From Chondrus crispus (lineage: Eukaryota; Rhodophyta; Florideophyceae; Gigartinales; Gigartinaceae), in assembly GCF_000350225.1 (NCBI RefSeq), contig NW_005178566.1, positions 62,001-126,000 on the forward strand: a stretch of 64,000 nt of DNA. Direction: 5' to 3'. The notes beneath the pieces were generated by a model. It was not told where the DNA came from. It saw only the letters and a list, made by a program, of their open reading frames with translations, and did not search any database. The position numbers and the translations under genes are program-made. Of the stretch, positions 30,574 through 40,435 are shown one piece after another (within the stretch, counting starts at the first letter, position 1; each line of letters begins with the position of its first letter).

Positions 30574-32166
30574 ATGGATCGGTTCCGCAACCCCTACGGG
30601 GAAGCGGGGGACACGGAGGAGGTAGAGTTGCGGGGGTGGCCGTCCCCTCGATTGCTGCGTGGTAAGGGCATGTCCGACGATCCCTTGCTATTCGAACGGG
30701 CTCCATTCCTTGCTCCCGAGGGGTTACGGGACACACATCTCGTGCGATCGTACGCGGATGTGACCGGTGCTCTCCCTGGGGGTCTCAGCCTACGAGCTGT
30801 ATGGTCACGTGATTTTTGCTACCGTCTCGTGGTGGACGGCGAGCATGTCTGGCCGAAATACCGCCGTATTGGGCGTGATCGACGTCAGAGATACGTAGCG
30901 TCGTTGGTTCGTCGGCTGTCGAGGACGCCGTGCAATCGCCCAATTCCCGTAGAATGGGACTTTGATACGTGGGCGTATCGTACAGAGGGCGATCGCGGAT
31001 ACGTCGCCAATCTGCGGCGAGTGTTGGATCATCTACCGGAACGAGTTGAGGAGCCGGGGATCGCATACATGGCGTGGGATAAGCCGATCCTCTCACCTCG
31101 CTACGAGAGATACGTAGAACGGGAAAGCAACCCCGGGTATTACGACAAGCTCAAATACGAGCGTCGAATGCGCAACGCTCTCGGCGTGTTTGTCACCTAT
31201 GAGTGGATCGAAGCGACGACTTTCGAGCCGCGTTCTCGGTATGAGCGGTGTCCTCAGATACCGCATTGGTTTTCGCAGTACGAAGTCCCGGCGGACTTCG
31301 TTGCGGAGGTCCCACCTTGTCTGGTGTATTTCGGCTTGAGTCTGAATGACTCGCCGCAGTCTTCGCGTTGGATGATTTTCCTCAGCGAATGGATCGCTAT
31401 CGTGGCGAAAAGGTTCATTTGGTTATCGCTGGACGGCCGGTTATACGTGTTGCCGACCATGATTGTCCGATGGTTGTGCAAGCTAGACTTGGAAGGGGTC
31501 CTTGGTGGGGCTTGGGTTTGCGAGCAGCTGAATACGCTGCTCGATCTTCACGACCGGGTTGACTGGCCACGGGTGCCTTATTGTCAGGGCCACCATTACG
31601 ATCGCCCTGATCGCGCGAACGCATCCCCGGGAAGGCGAGACGACGCCGGCGAACCGAGCGCCGGTAATTGGATCCGGCTCGACCCGGGGTCGTTTACGAG
31701 CCTTCAACCGGAATTAATGCAGGGGCCTCTGGCCCCTGTGTCAACGGCAGTAGTTGCGCCGTACACACCCTGCGAGGGTCAAGACTCGGCAAGTCAGCCG
31801 GGCGGACCGGTACGACCGGAGGCTCCCCTGGGGGGCGAGAGCCCGACAGTTGGGGAGCAATCGCGATCGGTGACTTCGAAATGGGAGTCGGGTGTACGGC
31901 GGCGTATGTTTGCCGAGTTGGGCGTCTCCGAGGACGAACTCTTGAAATTAGTGAGCAACGCCGAGTTTGTGGCGAGAGTGAAACGCCTCAAGACGGCGGT
32001 GGACGCGGGGGTTACCACGGTCGTGGTGGACACCCCGATGGGAGGGACGGCTCCGGCGGTGGCGACGGTCCCGGGGAACCCCCTCGATTCTGAGGAGGGG
32101 TCGATCCCTTCGGATGCACCGGTGGCTCCTGTCGCCGGGGTCGAGGATGATCTCGTCGACTTATGA
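30574..32166 (+). CDS. R4 antisense extra ORF (aORF), uncharacterised 531-residue protein
   Basis: A single open frame on the strand opposite to gag-pol, between pol and the 3' LTR. The first ATG is at 30574 (MDRFRNPYGE); the frame is open from 30409 with a TTG codon. The protein has an N-terminal region with SYADVTGALPGGLSLRAVW, a well-conserved middle with FDTWAYRTEGDRGYV, YDKLKYERRMRNALGVFV, RYERCPQIPHWFSQYEVP, WMIFLSEWIAIVAKRF and YVLPTMIVRWLCKLDL, a Pro/Gly-rich linker, and a C-terminal helix block (RRRMFAELGVSEDELLKL). It is homologous to the R1 ORF. I see no signal peptide, no clear membrane span (the hydrophobic stretch near WMIFLSEW is short), and no known envelope or host-gene motif. 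Function is unknown. Confidence 0.75.
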   Translation: MDRFRNPYGEAGDTEEVELRGWPSPRLLRGKGMSDDPLLFERAPFLAPEGLRDTHLVRSYADVTGALPGGLSLRAVWSRDFCYRLVVDGEHVWPKYRRIGRDRRQRYVASLVRRLSRTPCNRPIPVEWDFDTWAYRTEGDRGYVANLRRVLDHLPERVEEPGIAYMAWDKPILSPRYERYVERESNPGYYDKLKYERRMRNALGVFVTYEWIEATTFEPRSRYERCPQIPHWFSQYEVPADFVAEVPPCLVYFGLSLNDSPQSSRWMIFLSEWIAIVAKRFIWLSLDGRLYVLPTMIVRWLCKLDLEGVLGGAWVCEQLNTLLDLHDRVDWPRVPYCQGHHYDRPDRANASPGRRDDAGEPSAGNWIRLDPGSFTSLQPELMQGPLAPVSTAVVAPYTPCEGQDSASQPGGPVRPEAPLGGESPTVGEQSRSVTSKWESGVRRRMFAELGVSEDELLKLVSNAEFVARVKRLKTAVDAGVTTVVVDTPMGGTAPAVATVPGNPLDSEEGSIPSDAPVAPVAGVEDDLVDL

Positions 32167-33267
32167 GGAGTCGTGGTATGTGGCGGGTGTGCGTCCTCGT
32201 AAAGGAGCACCCTGGGGTAGCGCGTAACCCACGAGTCGGGAAAGAGGGGGGGGGGCACTCCGAGGGAGGTGAGGGTTAGCCATAAATGGGACCTCTCTTC
32301 TCAGGAGTGACTTTTGTAGACGTTCGCGGATACGCGGAGCGGCGCGCGGTAAGTTGGGGCCGAGATGCACGACGTGAGGGCCCGACTCACTGTCAATGAC
32401 GTTGATATCGATGGGCTCTGTACGGGGAGGGTGGTCCGCGTCTCCCCTTGTGGTAATCCGACTCACGGGCGAGCGTCGTAACGACAGCACTCCGTGAACG
32501 GTGTTCCCGCGAGACTCGTATACGACGCGACAAATCGCCCCCTTTTTCGTTCTCTCTCTCTCTCTTTTTCCTTATGGCGAGTGACGGTTGTCTCCGCCAA
32601 GGGGGTCGAAACCAGGGACGGGGCCAGCCCTCTATGAGGGTCACGGCAACGTTGACCCCCGCTTATCTCGTGTGTCGGGCTCCAGAGAGGACACACACTG
32701 CGGGGGGGGTCACTCCGGCCAGCCGCTACAGCGGCGACTGCGAGACGTCACTCGCGAGGACGGGAGGGTCGGAGAAGCGCAGATTTCACGTAACGTCAGC
32801 GGGTTGCCGACCGGTAGAGGTAGGGGGAGTGACGTGACCGCCCTAGTGCCGGATCCCGGGTTGTCGCGCGCGGTACCCAAAAGGGGGTGCGAGGATGCCA
32901 TATGACGGGGCGTGACTTGAGGCGTCACCACCCGAGGGGCCAACACGACTCCTAAGTCGGGGGGGCGCCGGTCGCGAGGCGTGACCACGCCGCTTGGGGC
33001 GTACAACCGGTTGGACTTGACGTCCTCCCGACAGACCAGCGGGGACGTTGCGGCTCTCGGCTCACGTAAGGCGGATGACGGACGTGCTATGACACGAGGG
33101 CACGTGTGCGGTCGATGAGGTCCGGGGCGGAACGGATCACCCGCACCCCGGGGAATGGTGCTGCCAAACCCGCTAGGTGGCGGTTGCCGCAGCTGGAGCA
33201 GGGTGAGGGCTGTCGTCAGGAGAGGACACGGGGCGCCACACCAACAACTAAACGGTGAGCGCGTGAG
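32167..33267. other. R4 non-coding region between aORF and pol
   Basis: About 1.1 kb with no convincing coding on either strand. It contains a TCTC microsatellite at about 32550-32571, several G runs, and a CGTGAC/CGTCAC-rich stretch from about 32740 to 33000. It occupies the position of the 3.5 kb non-coding region of R1 but shows no evident similarity to it by eye. It may hold 3' ends of the convergent gag-pol and antisense transcripts. Confidence 0.6.
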
Positions 33268-35709
33268 CTAGTTGTCGACCCCCACGCTGTCCGGGGTGGA
33301 CCATAAGTGGAGTTCCGGGGTGGGGAGACGCTTGCGCTTGCAAAACCGCACAACGGTATTGTAATCGATGTAATTTGCGGGTTCCCAGGTGTCATCGTTC
33401 ACGGTGTATCCGTACCAACGGACTCGGAAGAGTGGTATCCCGTCCGGTCCCGGCTTGTGCCCCGTCAGCGCCTCAACCACGTAGGTCGGCGGGGCCTCCT
33501 CTGTAGGGGAAGGAGGTCGTTTCGTCGCCTCAGCGGGCGTGTTTGACGCGTGTTGATATGAGGAATCAGCCGCGGTTGACCGGTGAGGAGGGCTCCCCGG
33601 GGACAGGGGGAGGGGTTGACCGAAGGTGCACATAGACACAAATTTAGCGACGTACCTCCCGGCGATCTCCTCTGTACCCGACGGCGTCTCATTGGGGCAG
33701 CGAGTGGAGTCCGCGGTCACCGCCGGTGCGGCGGGCTCGGTCGGGGATAGTTGCTTTCGAATTTTTCCCGGGTCCCGTGTCCACGTGTCCTGTGGCGTAG
33801 CGGTGAAGGTACGCGTTCGTTCGCTTGGTGACTTATCGCCGTCCGGGGCGCCGGTCGCTCGCCGGGGGCTTGTTCTGGTACACCTCCTCTCCAGGGCATG
33901 CGTGCCGCGGCGACCAGGCGACTCTAACCGTGACTGTAGCCGTGGGGGAGGGAGTCCCTCCGTGGACACGGATCCTTCGCCTACAGTAGCGGATCTCCTG
34001 CTCAATTGGGAAATGACCCGAGCGTGCGTGCCGCCTCGGAGAGCGTGCAGTAATCCCGATGCAGGAGGGCCCCCTTTGGGCTGGGTAATTGATTTCGACC
34101 TTGAAGGTCGTGCTGCTTTCGCGCCCGGCGTCGCGTTTTCGATCTCGTTCTTAGCGCGAGTCGTGTCCTGGTCCTCAAGGTCTGTTGACCTTGGCGGAGA
34201 TATATCCGGGTTACCTGTGCCGAGGTCGTCTCGTAGCGGGCGGGGAGGTGCCTCGGCGGGGATGAAGGTAGATGCGTCGCCGTCGGTTGGCGTAGGTGAC
34301 GAGGGTTCGGCGTCGGCGGTTATGGTCCGTAGTGGGGGAGCTTTCACAGTGCGGTCTCTCGAAACTCTATCTTTCAGGCCTGTAGTCCGGACAATGGTCA
34401 CTGTATGCTCGTCTAGGGCCACCACCGGAAACGGCCCTTCCGTTCGAGGGGCGAACTTGTTATTGACCCGGTCCTTATCCGTCTTCTCATCCACTCGCAG
34501 GGATGTCTCTCGCTCGATGAGGACTTGATCACCTATTTCGTATTGCGGTGTCGGCGTTCGCAATCTCTTGTCGAAATCGCGTTTATAGCGGTCTGGACCG
34601 GCGAGCAGCGTGTCGCGGGCTGTTGACATTAGCCCGCGTAACCACGTTAAGAAACGGAGCTTATATTGCGTCCGCGAGACATCCTGTTCCAGTATAGGGG
34701 TCTGTTGGATGGAAAGCGGCGCCGGTGTCCGGGATAAAACAAGGTCAAACGGCTTCATACCGATCATGCGATTCACGGTACAACTGTAACCGTAGGTTAG
34801 CGCGTCGGTGAACTGGTCCCAATCGCGTTCGTTGTCGGCTAGGTAGTGCCGTAGGGAGGACACCAGGGTGCGGTTGAACCTCTCCACTTGTCCATTAGCT
34901 TGTGGGTGATAAGCTGTGGTGAACACGCTTTCAACGCGAAGGATTTTGCACACGGCAAGGAAGAACCTTGACGTGAATTGACTCCCATTGTCGGAGAGTA
35001 ACTTCACTGGGGCTCCGTATACGAAGACCCAGTGTGTGACGAACGCCTGAGCAACGGTCTCGGCGGTAATTCTCTTAAGCGGTACCGTTCGGGTCAGCTT
35101 TGAGTAACGATCAGACATTACCAAGAGGTATCGATTGCCTCTTGGTGTTCTGGGGAGTTCGCCTAGGATGTCAATAGTGATAAACTCCAAGGGTCCCAGC
35201 GGAGGGAACGTTTTCAACTTCGCGTTGTGCTTACGCAATTTAATGCGGGCTTTCGCACAGTCGGAGCACCTTCTCACTGTGGCGTATGCGTCGACGGACA
35301 TACTCGGCCAGTAGTACCGTTGTCTTAATGTGTAGAACAGACGCCTGCCTCCGGCGTGTCCCGAGGCGGCGGGGTAATGCGCCATATACAACACTCGCTC
35401 GCGCAGAGTGGTTGGTACGACGATTTGCTCAACACCGTCAAGGTGCGCTTTCCGACAAAGTACCCCTTCCTTGTTCATGAAGAACTTGGAGAGGCGAATT
35501 TGGGCCACACCCTCCCCCTTCTTAAGATGGGAAGCGATCTCCTTACAGAACGGGTCGGAGTGTTGAGCGAGTACAATCTCGTCGTGTGTAATTGCGGTCT
35601 TGGAAGCCGGGGGGGGGCGAGGGCGAAGCATCCGTCGTGAATGTCGTCGTCCCACTCCTCGGATTCCACTTCCGGCTTGTCTTCGTGAAACTCCAAAACG
35701 GAGAAGCAC
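33268..35709 (-). CDS. pol: R4 integrase with C-terminal chromodomain
   Basis: From the N-terminus: the HHCC domain MAHYPAASGHAGGRRLF with RRCSDCAKARIKLRKH; the core with ITIDILGELPRTP (Asp), VKLLSDNGSQFTSRF (Asp) and NGQVERFNRTLVSSLRHYL (Glu); a C-terminal DNA-binding region (RYKRDFDKRLRTP and YEIGDQVLIERE); a long Pro/Ser/Thr-rich tail; and a chromodomain (YVVEALTGHKP, FRVRWYGYTVNDDTWEP, RFCKRKRLPTPE). All catalytic residues are present. It inserts the element's cDNA, and the chromodomain likely steers it. The N-terminal part of this frame before about 35620 overlaps the RNase H frame, because the two are joined at a G9 run. Confidence 0.92.
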   Translation of the reverse strand: MLLRFGVSRRQAGSGIRGVGRRHSRRMLRPRPPPASKTAITHDEIVLAQHSDPFCKEIASHLKKGEGVAQIRLSKFFMNKEGVLCRKAHLDGVEQIVVPTTLRERVLYMAHYPAASGHAGGRRLFYTLRQRYYWPSMSVDAYATVRRCSDCAKARIKLRKHNAKLKTFPPLGPLEFITIDILGELPRTPRGNRYLLVMSDRYSKLTRTVPLKRITAETVAQAFVTHWVFVYGAPVKLLSDNGSQFTSRFFLAVCKILRVESVFTTAYHPQANGQVERFNRTLVSSLRHYLADNERDWDQFTDALTYGYSCTVNRMIGMKPFDLVLSRTPAPLSIQQTPILEQDVSRTQYKLRFLTWLRGLMSTARDTLLAGPDRYKRDFDKRLRTPTPQYEIGDQVLIERETSLRVDEKTDKDRVNNKFAPRTEGPFPVVALDEHTVTIVRTTGLKDRVSRDRTVKAPPLRTITADAEPSSPTPTDGDASTFIPAEAPPRPLRDDLGTGNPDISPPRSTDLEDQDTTRAKNEIENATPGAKAARPSRSKSITQPKGGPPASGLLHALRGGTHARVISQLSRRSATVGEGSVSTEGLPPPRLQSRLESPGRRGTHALERRCTRTSPRRATGAPDGDKSPSERTRTFTATPQDTWTRDPGKIRKQLSPTEPAAPAVTADSTRCPNETPSGTEEIAGRYVAKFVSMCTFGQPLPLSPGSPPHRSTAADSSYQHASNTPAEATKRPPSPTEEAPPTYVVEALTGHKPGPDGIPLFRVRWYGYTVNDDTWEPANYIDYNTVVRFCKRKRLPTPELHLWSTPDSVGVDN

Positions 35710-37952
35710 GGTATTTCTTCGTTGATGGGGACAGTTGTGCCCCCTGTAGACGGTATTCTACTGAGGGCGTCGGCGAGACAATTCTTGAGGCCCTTCACGT
35801 ACGTGACGTCGAAGTCAAACTCGGCTAGGCGCAAGCGCCACCGTGCTAAACGCCCGCTTGCGTCGGCGAGATTCATTAACCAGCGAAGGGAATGATGGTC
35901 GGTGTTGACCGTAAATCGCTCGCGTTCCAAGTAAGGACGCAGCGTCTGAATGGCTCACACGATGGCCAAACATTCTTTCTCCGTCGTGGAGTAATTTCTT
36001 TCCGCCGACGAGAGCGTTCGCGACCAGAACCCGACAGGGCATCTGTTACCATCCTCGTGTTGCTGTAATAACGTGCAACCGAGTTGTGCGTCGGATGCAT
36101 CCGTGTCGAGGGAATACGGTAGCCACAGCCGCGGTAGTCGCAAGATCGGCTGGGAAATCAGGCAAGTCTTCAGAGCTTCGAAGGCAGACCTGCGATCTTC
36201 GTCCAGATCGGGGAGCCGATCGGGCTCTCCCTTTTTGAGCATGGACGTCAACGGCGCCGCAATCTTGGCGAAGTGGTCGACGAAACGTCGGTACACGTTA
36301 CACATACCCAGAAACGAGCGGAGCTCGGTCTGGGTTCGTGGCGGCTTGGCCTCGGCCAAAGCCGAGACATTCTTCGGGTGAACATGAAGTTCCCCGGGTC
36401 GAATGATGTGGTCCAGGTACTCCACGGAGTCCTGAAAGAATTTACACTTGTTCAATTTCAGTGATAACCCCTCTTGTTGTAACGCAGAGAGAATAACCTT
36501 GACATCCTTGAGATGAGTTTCATAATCTTTCGAGAATATGATAATGTCATCTAGATAGATGAGGCAGCTCTTCCATCGGTATCCAGCGAGGAGAATGTCC
36601 AACATCCGTTGGAATGTGGCGGGCGCATTCATTAGCCCGAACGGCATTCGGTTAAATTGATAAGTACCGGCATGACACGTGAACGTGGTTTTCGGACGGT
36701 CTTCTTCCGCAACGGGGATTTGCCAATAACCCGAGGTACAATCTAGAGTTGTGAACACGTTCGCTTCGCCGAGCGAGTCCAGACACTCGTCCATGCGAGG
36801 AATCGGGTAAGTATCCCGTACTGTCATCGCGTTCAAACGTCTGTAATCGACGCAGAAACGGAGGGATCCGTCCGGTTTGGGAATGAGCACCACCGGGGAT
36901 GCCCATTCTGATTGTGATCGGGAGATGACCCCGCTTGAGGTCATCCCATCCACGGCCTCTTGTTCGGCTTGTCGAGACCGAGGTCCAGCCCGATATGGCT
37001 GACATCGAAACGGCTTCGAGCCGGGGTTGAGTTCGATCCGGTGCTGCGTAGCCCGGACTTCCCCGAGATCGCCACTCCACATACGGGAGTACGGCGTAAG
37101 CATGTCACGTACTCGAGTGCGGACATGCGACGGCAGATGTTGGAGGGAGACAGCATCAATTTCTTGGGGTTCTTCCTTCGACGAAGCCGGGGGGAGCTCC
37201 TCCCCCTTCTCAGATTGGGGCTTGTCCCCTTCTGTAAATTCCGCCGCTAGGAGGGCGTCGAGAGGCATCGCGGTGCGTATCATGGCACGCGGATGAGGGG
37301 TAACGTACCCCAGCACCTGGTTCTTCGAGAGGCGCTTGGGGGCGGTGGCGAAGTTGGCTACCAAGACCTTGAACTCTCGAAGTGCGGTGATGTGCGCAAC
37401 CCCATTCGACAGGGAGACGCGGTGTTTCGCATATAACTGCGGGTTGGGTTCCAAAACGGAAAGACCCGTGCGACCGTTGGTCACATGCACCCAGGCTTGC
37501 GTCTCGGGTGGTATGATAACCGGACGAGAGACCTTGAGTTTGGGGGAAACTCGACCCGGGTCGTTTTCATACTCCTGCTCCGAGGGGAGCGGAGGTGCTT
37601 CGGCTCGACGAGTTGCCGGTTTTCTCACGATGGGGATTTTCGTCCCATCATCGAGCTCGACCACCTTCCGACGTGGATAGATGGCCTCGACAAACTTGTC
37701 GTTAAAGTCACAGCCCAGGATGACGGGGGCTGCCAGGCGCTCGCACACGATGAACTTGCATTTCATGGTGCGAGTGGCTAGTCGAACAACGAGGGTGATG
37801 GTCCCGCTTGTTCGTAACGGCCGCCCATTCGCGTCAGCGATCGTCGGGACATCCCCCGGTTCGACTAAGCGCTCCCATCCTTTGGGCAGGGTGTCGGTGC
37901 GGACAAAATTGGAGCCGGCACCCGTGTCCAGGATGGTGAGTTGACGCACCAT
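35475..37952 (-). pseudogene. pol: R4 protease, reverse transcriptase and RNase H (one nonsense codon)
   Basis: Protease ILDTGAGSNFVR and APVILGCDFNDKF; then linker blocks; RT with VISRSQSEWASPVVLI, FCVDYRRLNAMTVRDTYPIP, RMPFGLMNAPATFQ, catalytic LIYLDDIIIFSKD and KLNKCKFFQ; RNase H with DTDASDAQLGCTLLQ. The frame actually opens just after a UAG near 38065, and NYKVYADLG precedes the first Met. A TGA at 35955-35957 replaces a Trp codon conserved elsewhere (VIWAVQTLRP in R1). The same frame then continues with NTDHHSLRWLMN and NCLADALSRI until the G9 run at 35609-35617, after which integrase is in another frame. Repair of two single sites would open the whole pol; I do not judge whether they are real or assembly errors. 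Confidence 0.9.
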
Positions 37953-38221
37953 GATGGAGGTGGTGATCCCAAGGTCGGCGTAGACCTTGTAATTACGTCG
38001 AGACAGTGTACAAACTGGCTCGACGGCCTTGTCGTCGGGGGAGCGCCTCCCGTTGTTAAGACGCTACGGTCGGCGGAGCGTCCCCATGCCCGTCGGATCG
38101 GGGTTGGAGGGACTCGCTTGGCGAGCGTGTCTCCGCCCCAAGACGCGGATCGCCGGCTTCGGGGGCGGAGGTGACGCGGTGTCCCGCGATGGAATGTCAG
38201 CGATTTTCAGCTGTGGGTCTC

Positions 38222-40300
38222 CTAGTTTTTCGGAGAGGGGGTTTTACCGCTCGGGGGGCTTGAATTTTCCGACGCGGAGGGAGACTTCGACGGCAAGAGG
38301 GGTGCGATCAGCCGATTCGCCTCGAAACTGAGGAGGGCTACCGTGCGCAAGTACGCGTCTGCCGGAACACGGGCCTTCTGTGCCGCCGTGAGCTTCTCAA
38401 AATTATGAGGGACGAGCGACACATCGCGCACCTTCATGCTACAGTCGGGGTTAATATGATCCCCGACTTTGTAGCAGGTGTAACAGATGATTTGCGGGGA
38501 AGGTGTCTTCATATCCCGGGTTCCCTCTCGACCGGCCCACCCAGGAGACTTCTCGCGCGGTCTCGGGAGCCGGGGCGGGTCCTTGTAGGTCGGCCGCCGC
38601 TCTCCGTAGAACAACGAATCCTTGTCGTTGAATGAGGATCCCTCGGTGGGAAATGCGGGGGACCCAGCTGCGGCGGCGAATGGCTCGTCATTGGCGAGGA
38701 AGTTCTCGCCGTCCAGGCCGGTATGATAGCTCGGGGTCAGACCCGCGGTTGTCGATGAGGGCATACTGTCTGCCATCGCCAACACTTGCTTGGCGGCGGG
38801 TCTCGCGAAGTTGACGCGTCTTCTTCCGCCAGCCGTCTGCGCGCGGTAGGCCGCCCCTTGAGCGCGGGCTTCGGCCACCGTGTCTTCGAATGAGGATCGG
38901 GGGCGATTCTCCCTTGCTGGGAGCACCAACGGCTTGATCGCCGGAAGGAGGCCCTCTATGAACAGGGTAGTGCGTTCATAGGGGGAATGGATGTCCCCAC
39001 AGGGCGCGAGGGCGGTTAACATACGAGTGGCATACTCGGTCTCCACTTCGCCGGGTTTTTGGCGTAAATCCCGGACCACAGAGAGCGCTTGCTCGATCTG
39101 AATATTCGTAGCATACGTACGAAGCAACCAGTTCACTGCTGCCGGCCACGACGCAATCCCTTGATTGCGTCGGAAATATCCTCGATGGGATTCGTACGCC
39201 TCCTTCGCCGGCGGGTTGAGAAGATGCGGCAAGGCCATTAGAGCCATTGCCTCCGACATTTCTGCGTTGTCGAAATTCTCCTTACATCTAGCCAAAAAGC
39301 TGATGACTTTGATCGGGTCGGACCCGTTAAACTTGTACTCTCCCATTACGACGAGGAGATATTGCAAGCGCTTACGCGTCGTGGCGTACACCTTTGCATC
39401 GACGGTGGGGTCGGTATTCACGAGACGGTAAGCTCGATAGTTACACGCGCCGCGGAAGCGATGGTTGGTCGGTTTCCACACCGTGACACCCTTCGCTTTA
39501 GGGCCGAAGGTCGGTTGTGGTACCGTGAATGCCTCGGCTTCGGAGTCCGAATCGGAGTCGGATTCTGAAGCTGAGGGCGGGGATCCCCCCGAGTAACCGG
39601 AGAAATTCTCCGGTTCAGGTCGGCGTCCGTGGCCGGACTTGTGACGGTGGCCTTCGGTCTTGACCTTCTTGTCGCGAGACGATCTTGGTGACGGGCCTCG
39701 GGCGGCCGCTAGGTCCGCGGTCGGATCTCGGTGTCCCTCCATCGTCAGGGGATCGGGGAACGGGATCCCGGCGGCCGTGAGAGCCGACTTCGTGACGTCG
39801 GCGAACAGTAGATTTTCGTCCAACGGTTGTAACGCATGTAACTGCGGGTTGGGTCTTGGCTTCGACGCGGTCGACTCGTCCGGTCTACCGGGGACGGGTC
39901 GTGTCTGCGCCGTTTCCAAGGCGAGGTTACGCCGACGGAGGTCGTTGACTTCCTGCGTCAGGCGATTTACTTCCTTCCGTAGGGGAAGAAGCGTCTCGTC
40001 GACGGTGGACCCGATGTCTTTTTGCCACACTCGAGTAAGAACGCCTTCTAGTGCGGCGAGGCGATCACGTCCCTGTTGGGACTGTACCTCCGCCTGAGCG
40101 GCGATCTTACCAGCAACAAGGCTGTCCAACATCTCGCGTATCTTGGCGGTGTGCGAGTTGAGTTTCTTCTCGATTAAGTTGAGAGAGAACCTCTCGGCTT
40201 CACGGAGTCCTTCGCGGCGGTTCCGCGTGATCCACGCCGCGACGGGCGCTGGGACGTCTCTCGGACGAGTGTCATGGGACGACTCGGAGCCGGTCACCAT
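38222..40300 (-). CDS. gag: R4 Gag, full length (692 residues)
   Basis: It starts at an ATG (MVTGSESSHD) about 115 bp from the PBS and is uninterrupted. The N-terminus has a predicted coiled coil (NRLTQEVNDLRRRNLALE). A Ser/Asp/Glu-rich stretch follows, then the capsid with YRAYRLVNTDPTVDA, FNGSDPIKVISFLARCKENF, EQALSVVRDLRQKPGEVE and LFIEGLLPAIKPLV. The nucleocapsid has one zinc knuckle, CYTCYKVGDHINPDC, with an extra residue (C-X2-C-X5-H-X4-C). It forms the particle. Gag ends about 155 bp before the pol frame opens, in a different frame, so Pol is not made by simple overlapping frameshift. Confidence 0.9.
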   Translation of the reverse strand: MVTGSESSHDTRPRDVPAPVAAWITRNRREGLREAERFSLNLIEKKLNSHTAKIREMLDSLVAGKIAAQAEVQSQQGRDRLAALEGVLTRVWQKDIGSTVDETLLPLRKEVNRLTQEVNDLRRRNLALETAQTRPVPGRPDESTASKPRPNPQLHALQPLDENLLFADVTKSALTAAGIPFPDPLTMEGHRDPTADLAAARGPSPRSSRDKKVKTEGHRHKSGHGRRPEPENFSGYSGGSPPSASESDSDSDSEAEAFTVPQPTFGPKAKGVTVWKPTNHRFRGACNYRAYRLVNTDPTVDAKVYATTRKRLQYLLVVMGEYKFNGSDPIKVISFLARCKENFDNAEMSEAMALMALPHLLNPPAKEAYESHRGYFRRNQGIASWPAAVNWLLRTYATNIQIEQALSVVRDLRQKPGEVETEYATRMLTALAPCGDIHSPYERTTLFIEGLLPAIKPLVLPARENRPRSSFEDTVAEARAQGAAYRAQTAGGRRRVNFARPAAKQVLAMADSMPSSTTAGLTPSYHTGLDGENFLANDEPFAAAAGSPAFPTEGSSFNDKDSLFYGERRPTYKDPPRLPRPREKSPGWAGREGTRDMKTPSPQIICYTCYKVGDHINPDCSMKVRDVSLVPHNFEKLTAAQKARVPADAYLRTVALLSFEANRLIAPLLPSKSPSASENSSPPSGKTPSPKN

Positions 40301-40414
40301 GGCGAATACACCTAACGATCGGTGCGTGAGGGAAAAACGTAGGTAGCAGAGATAGAAAGGGAAAGTAGGTCAGGGAAGAAAGAGGACACTCGGATGCACG
40401 AGAGTATCGACTGC

Positions 40415-40432
40415 TTCTAGGTCAGGAGACCA
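40415..40432 (-). promoter_or_regulatory. R4 primer-binding site
   Basis: The minus strand reads TGGTCTCCTGACCTAGAA, three bases inside the 5' LTR. It differs at one base from R2 and at two from R1. Confidence 0.88.
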
Positions 40433-40435
40433 AAA

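Noticed and set aside
33626..34528. A 300-codon plus-strand ORF opposite the R4 integrase tail
   Set aside because: It is the reverse of the Pro/Ser/Thr-rich integrase tail and shows no equivalent in R1; a shadow ORF caused by GC bias.
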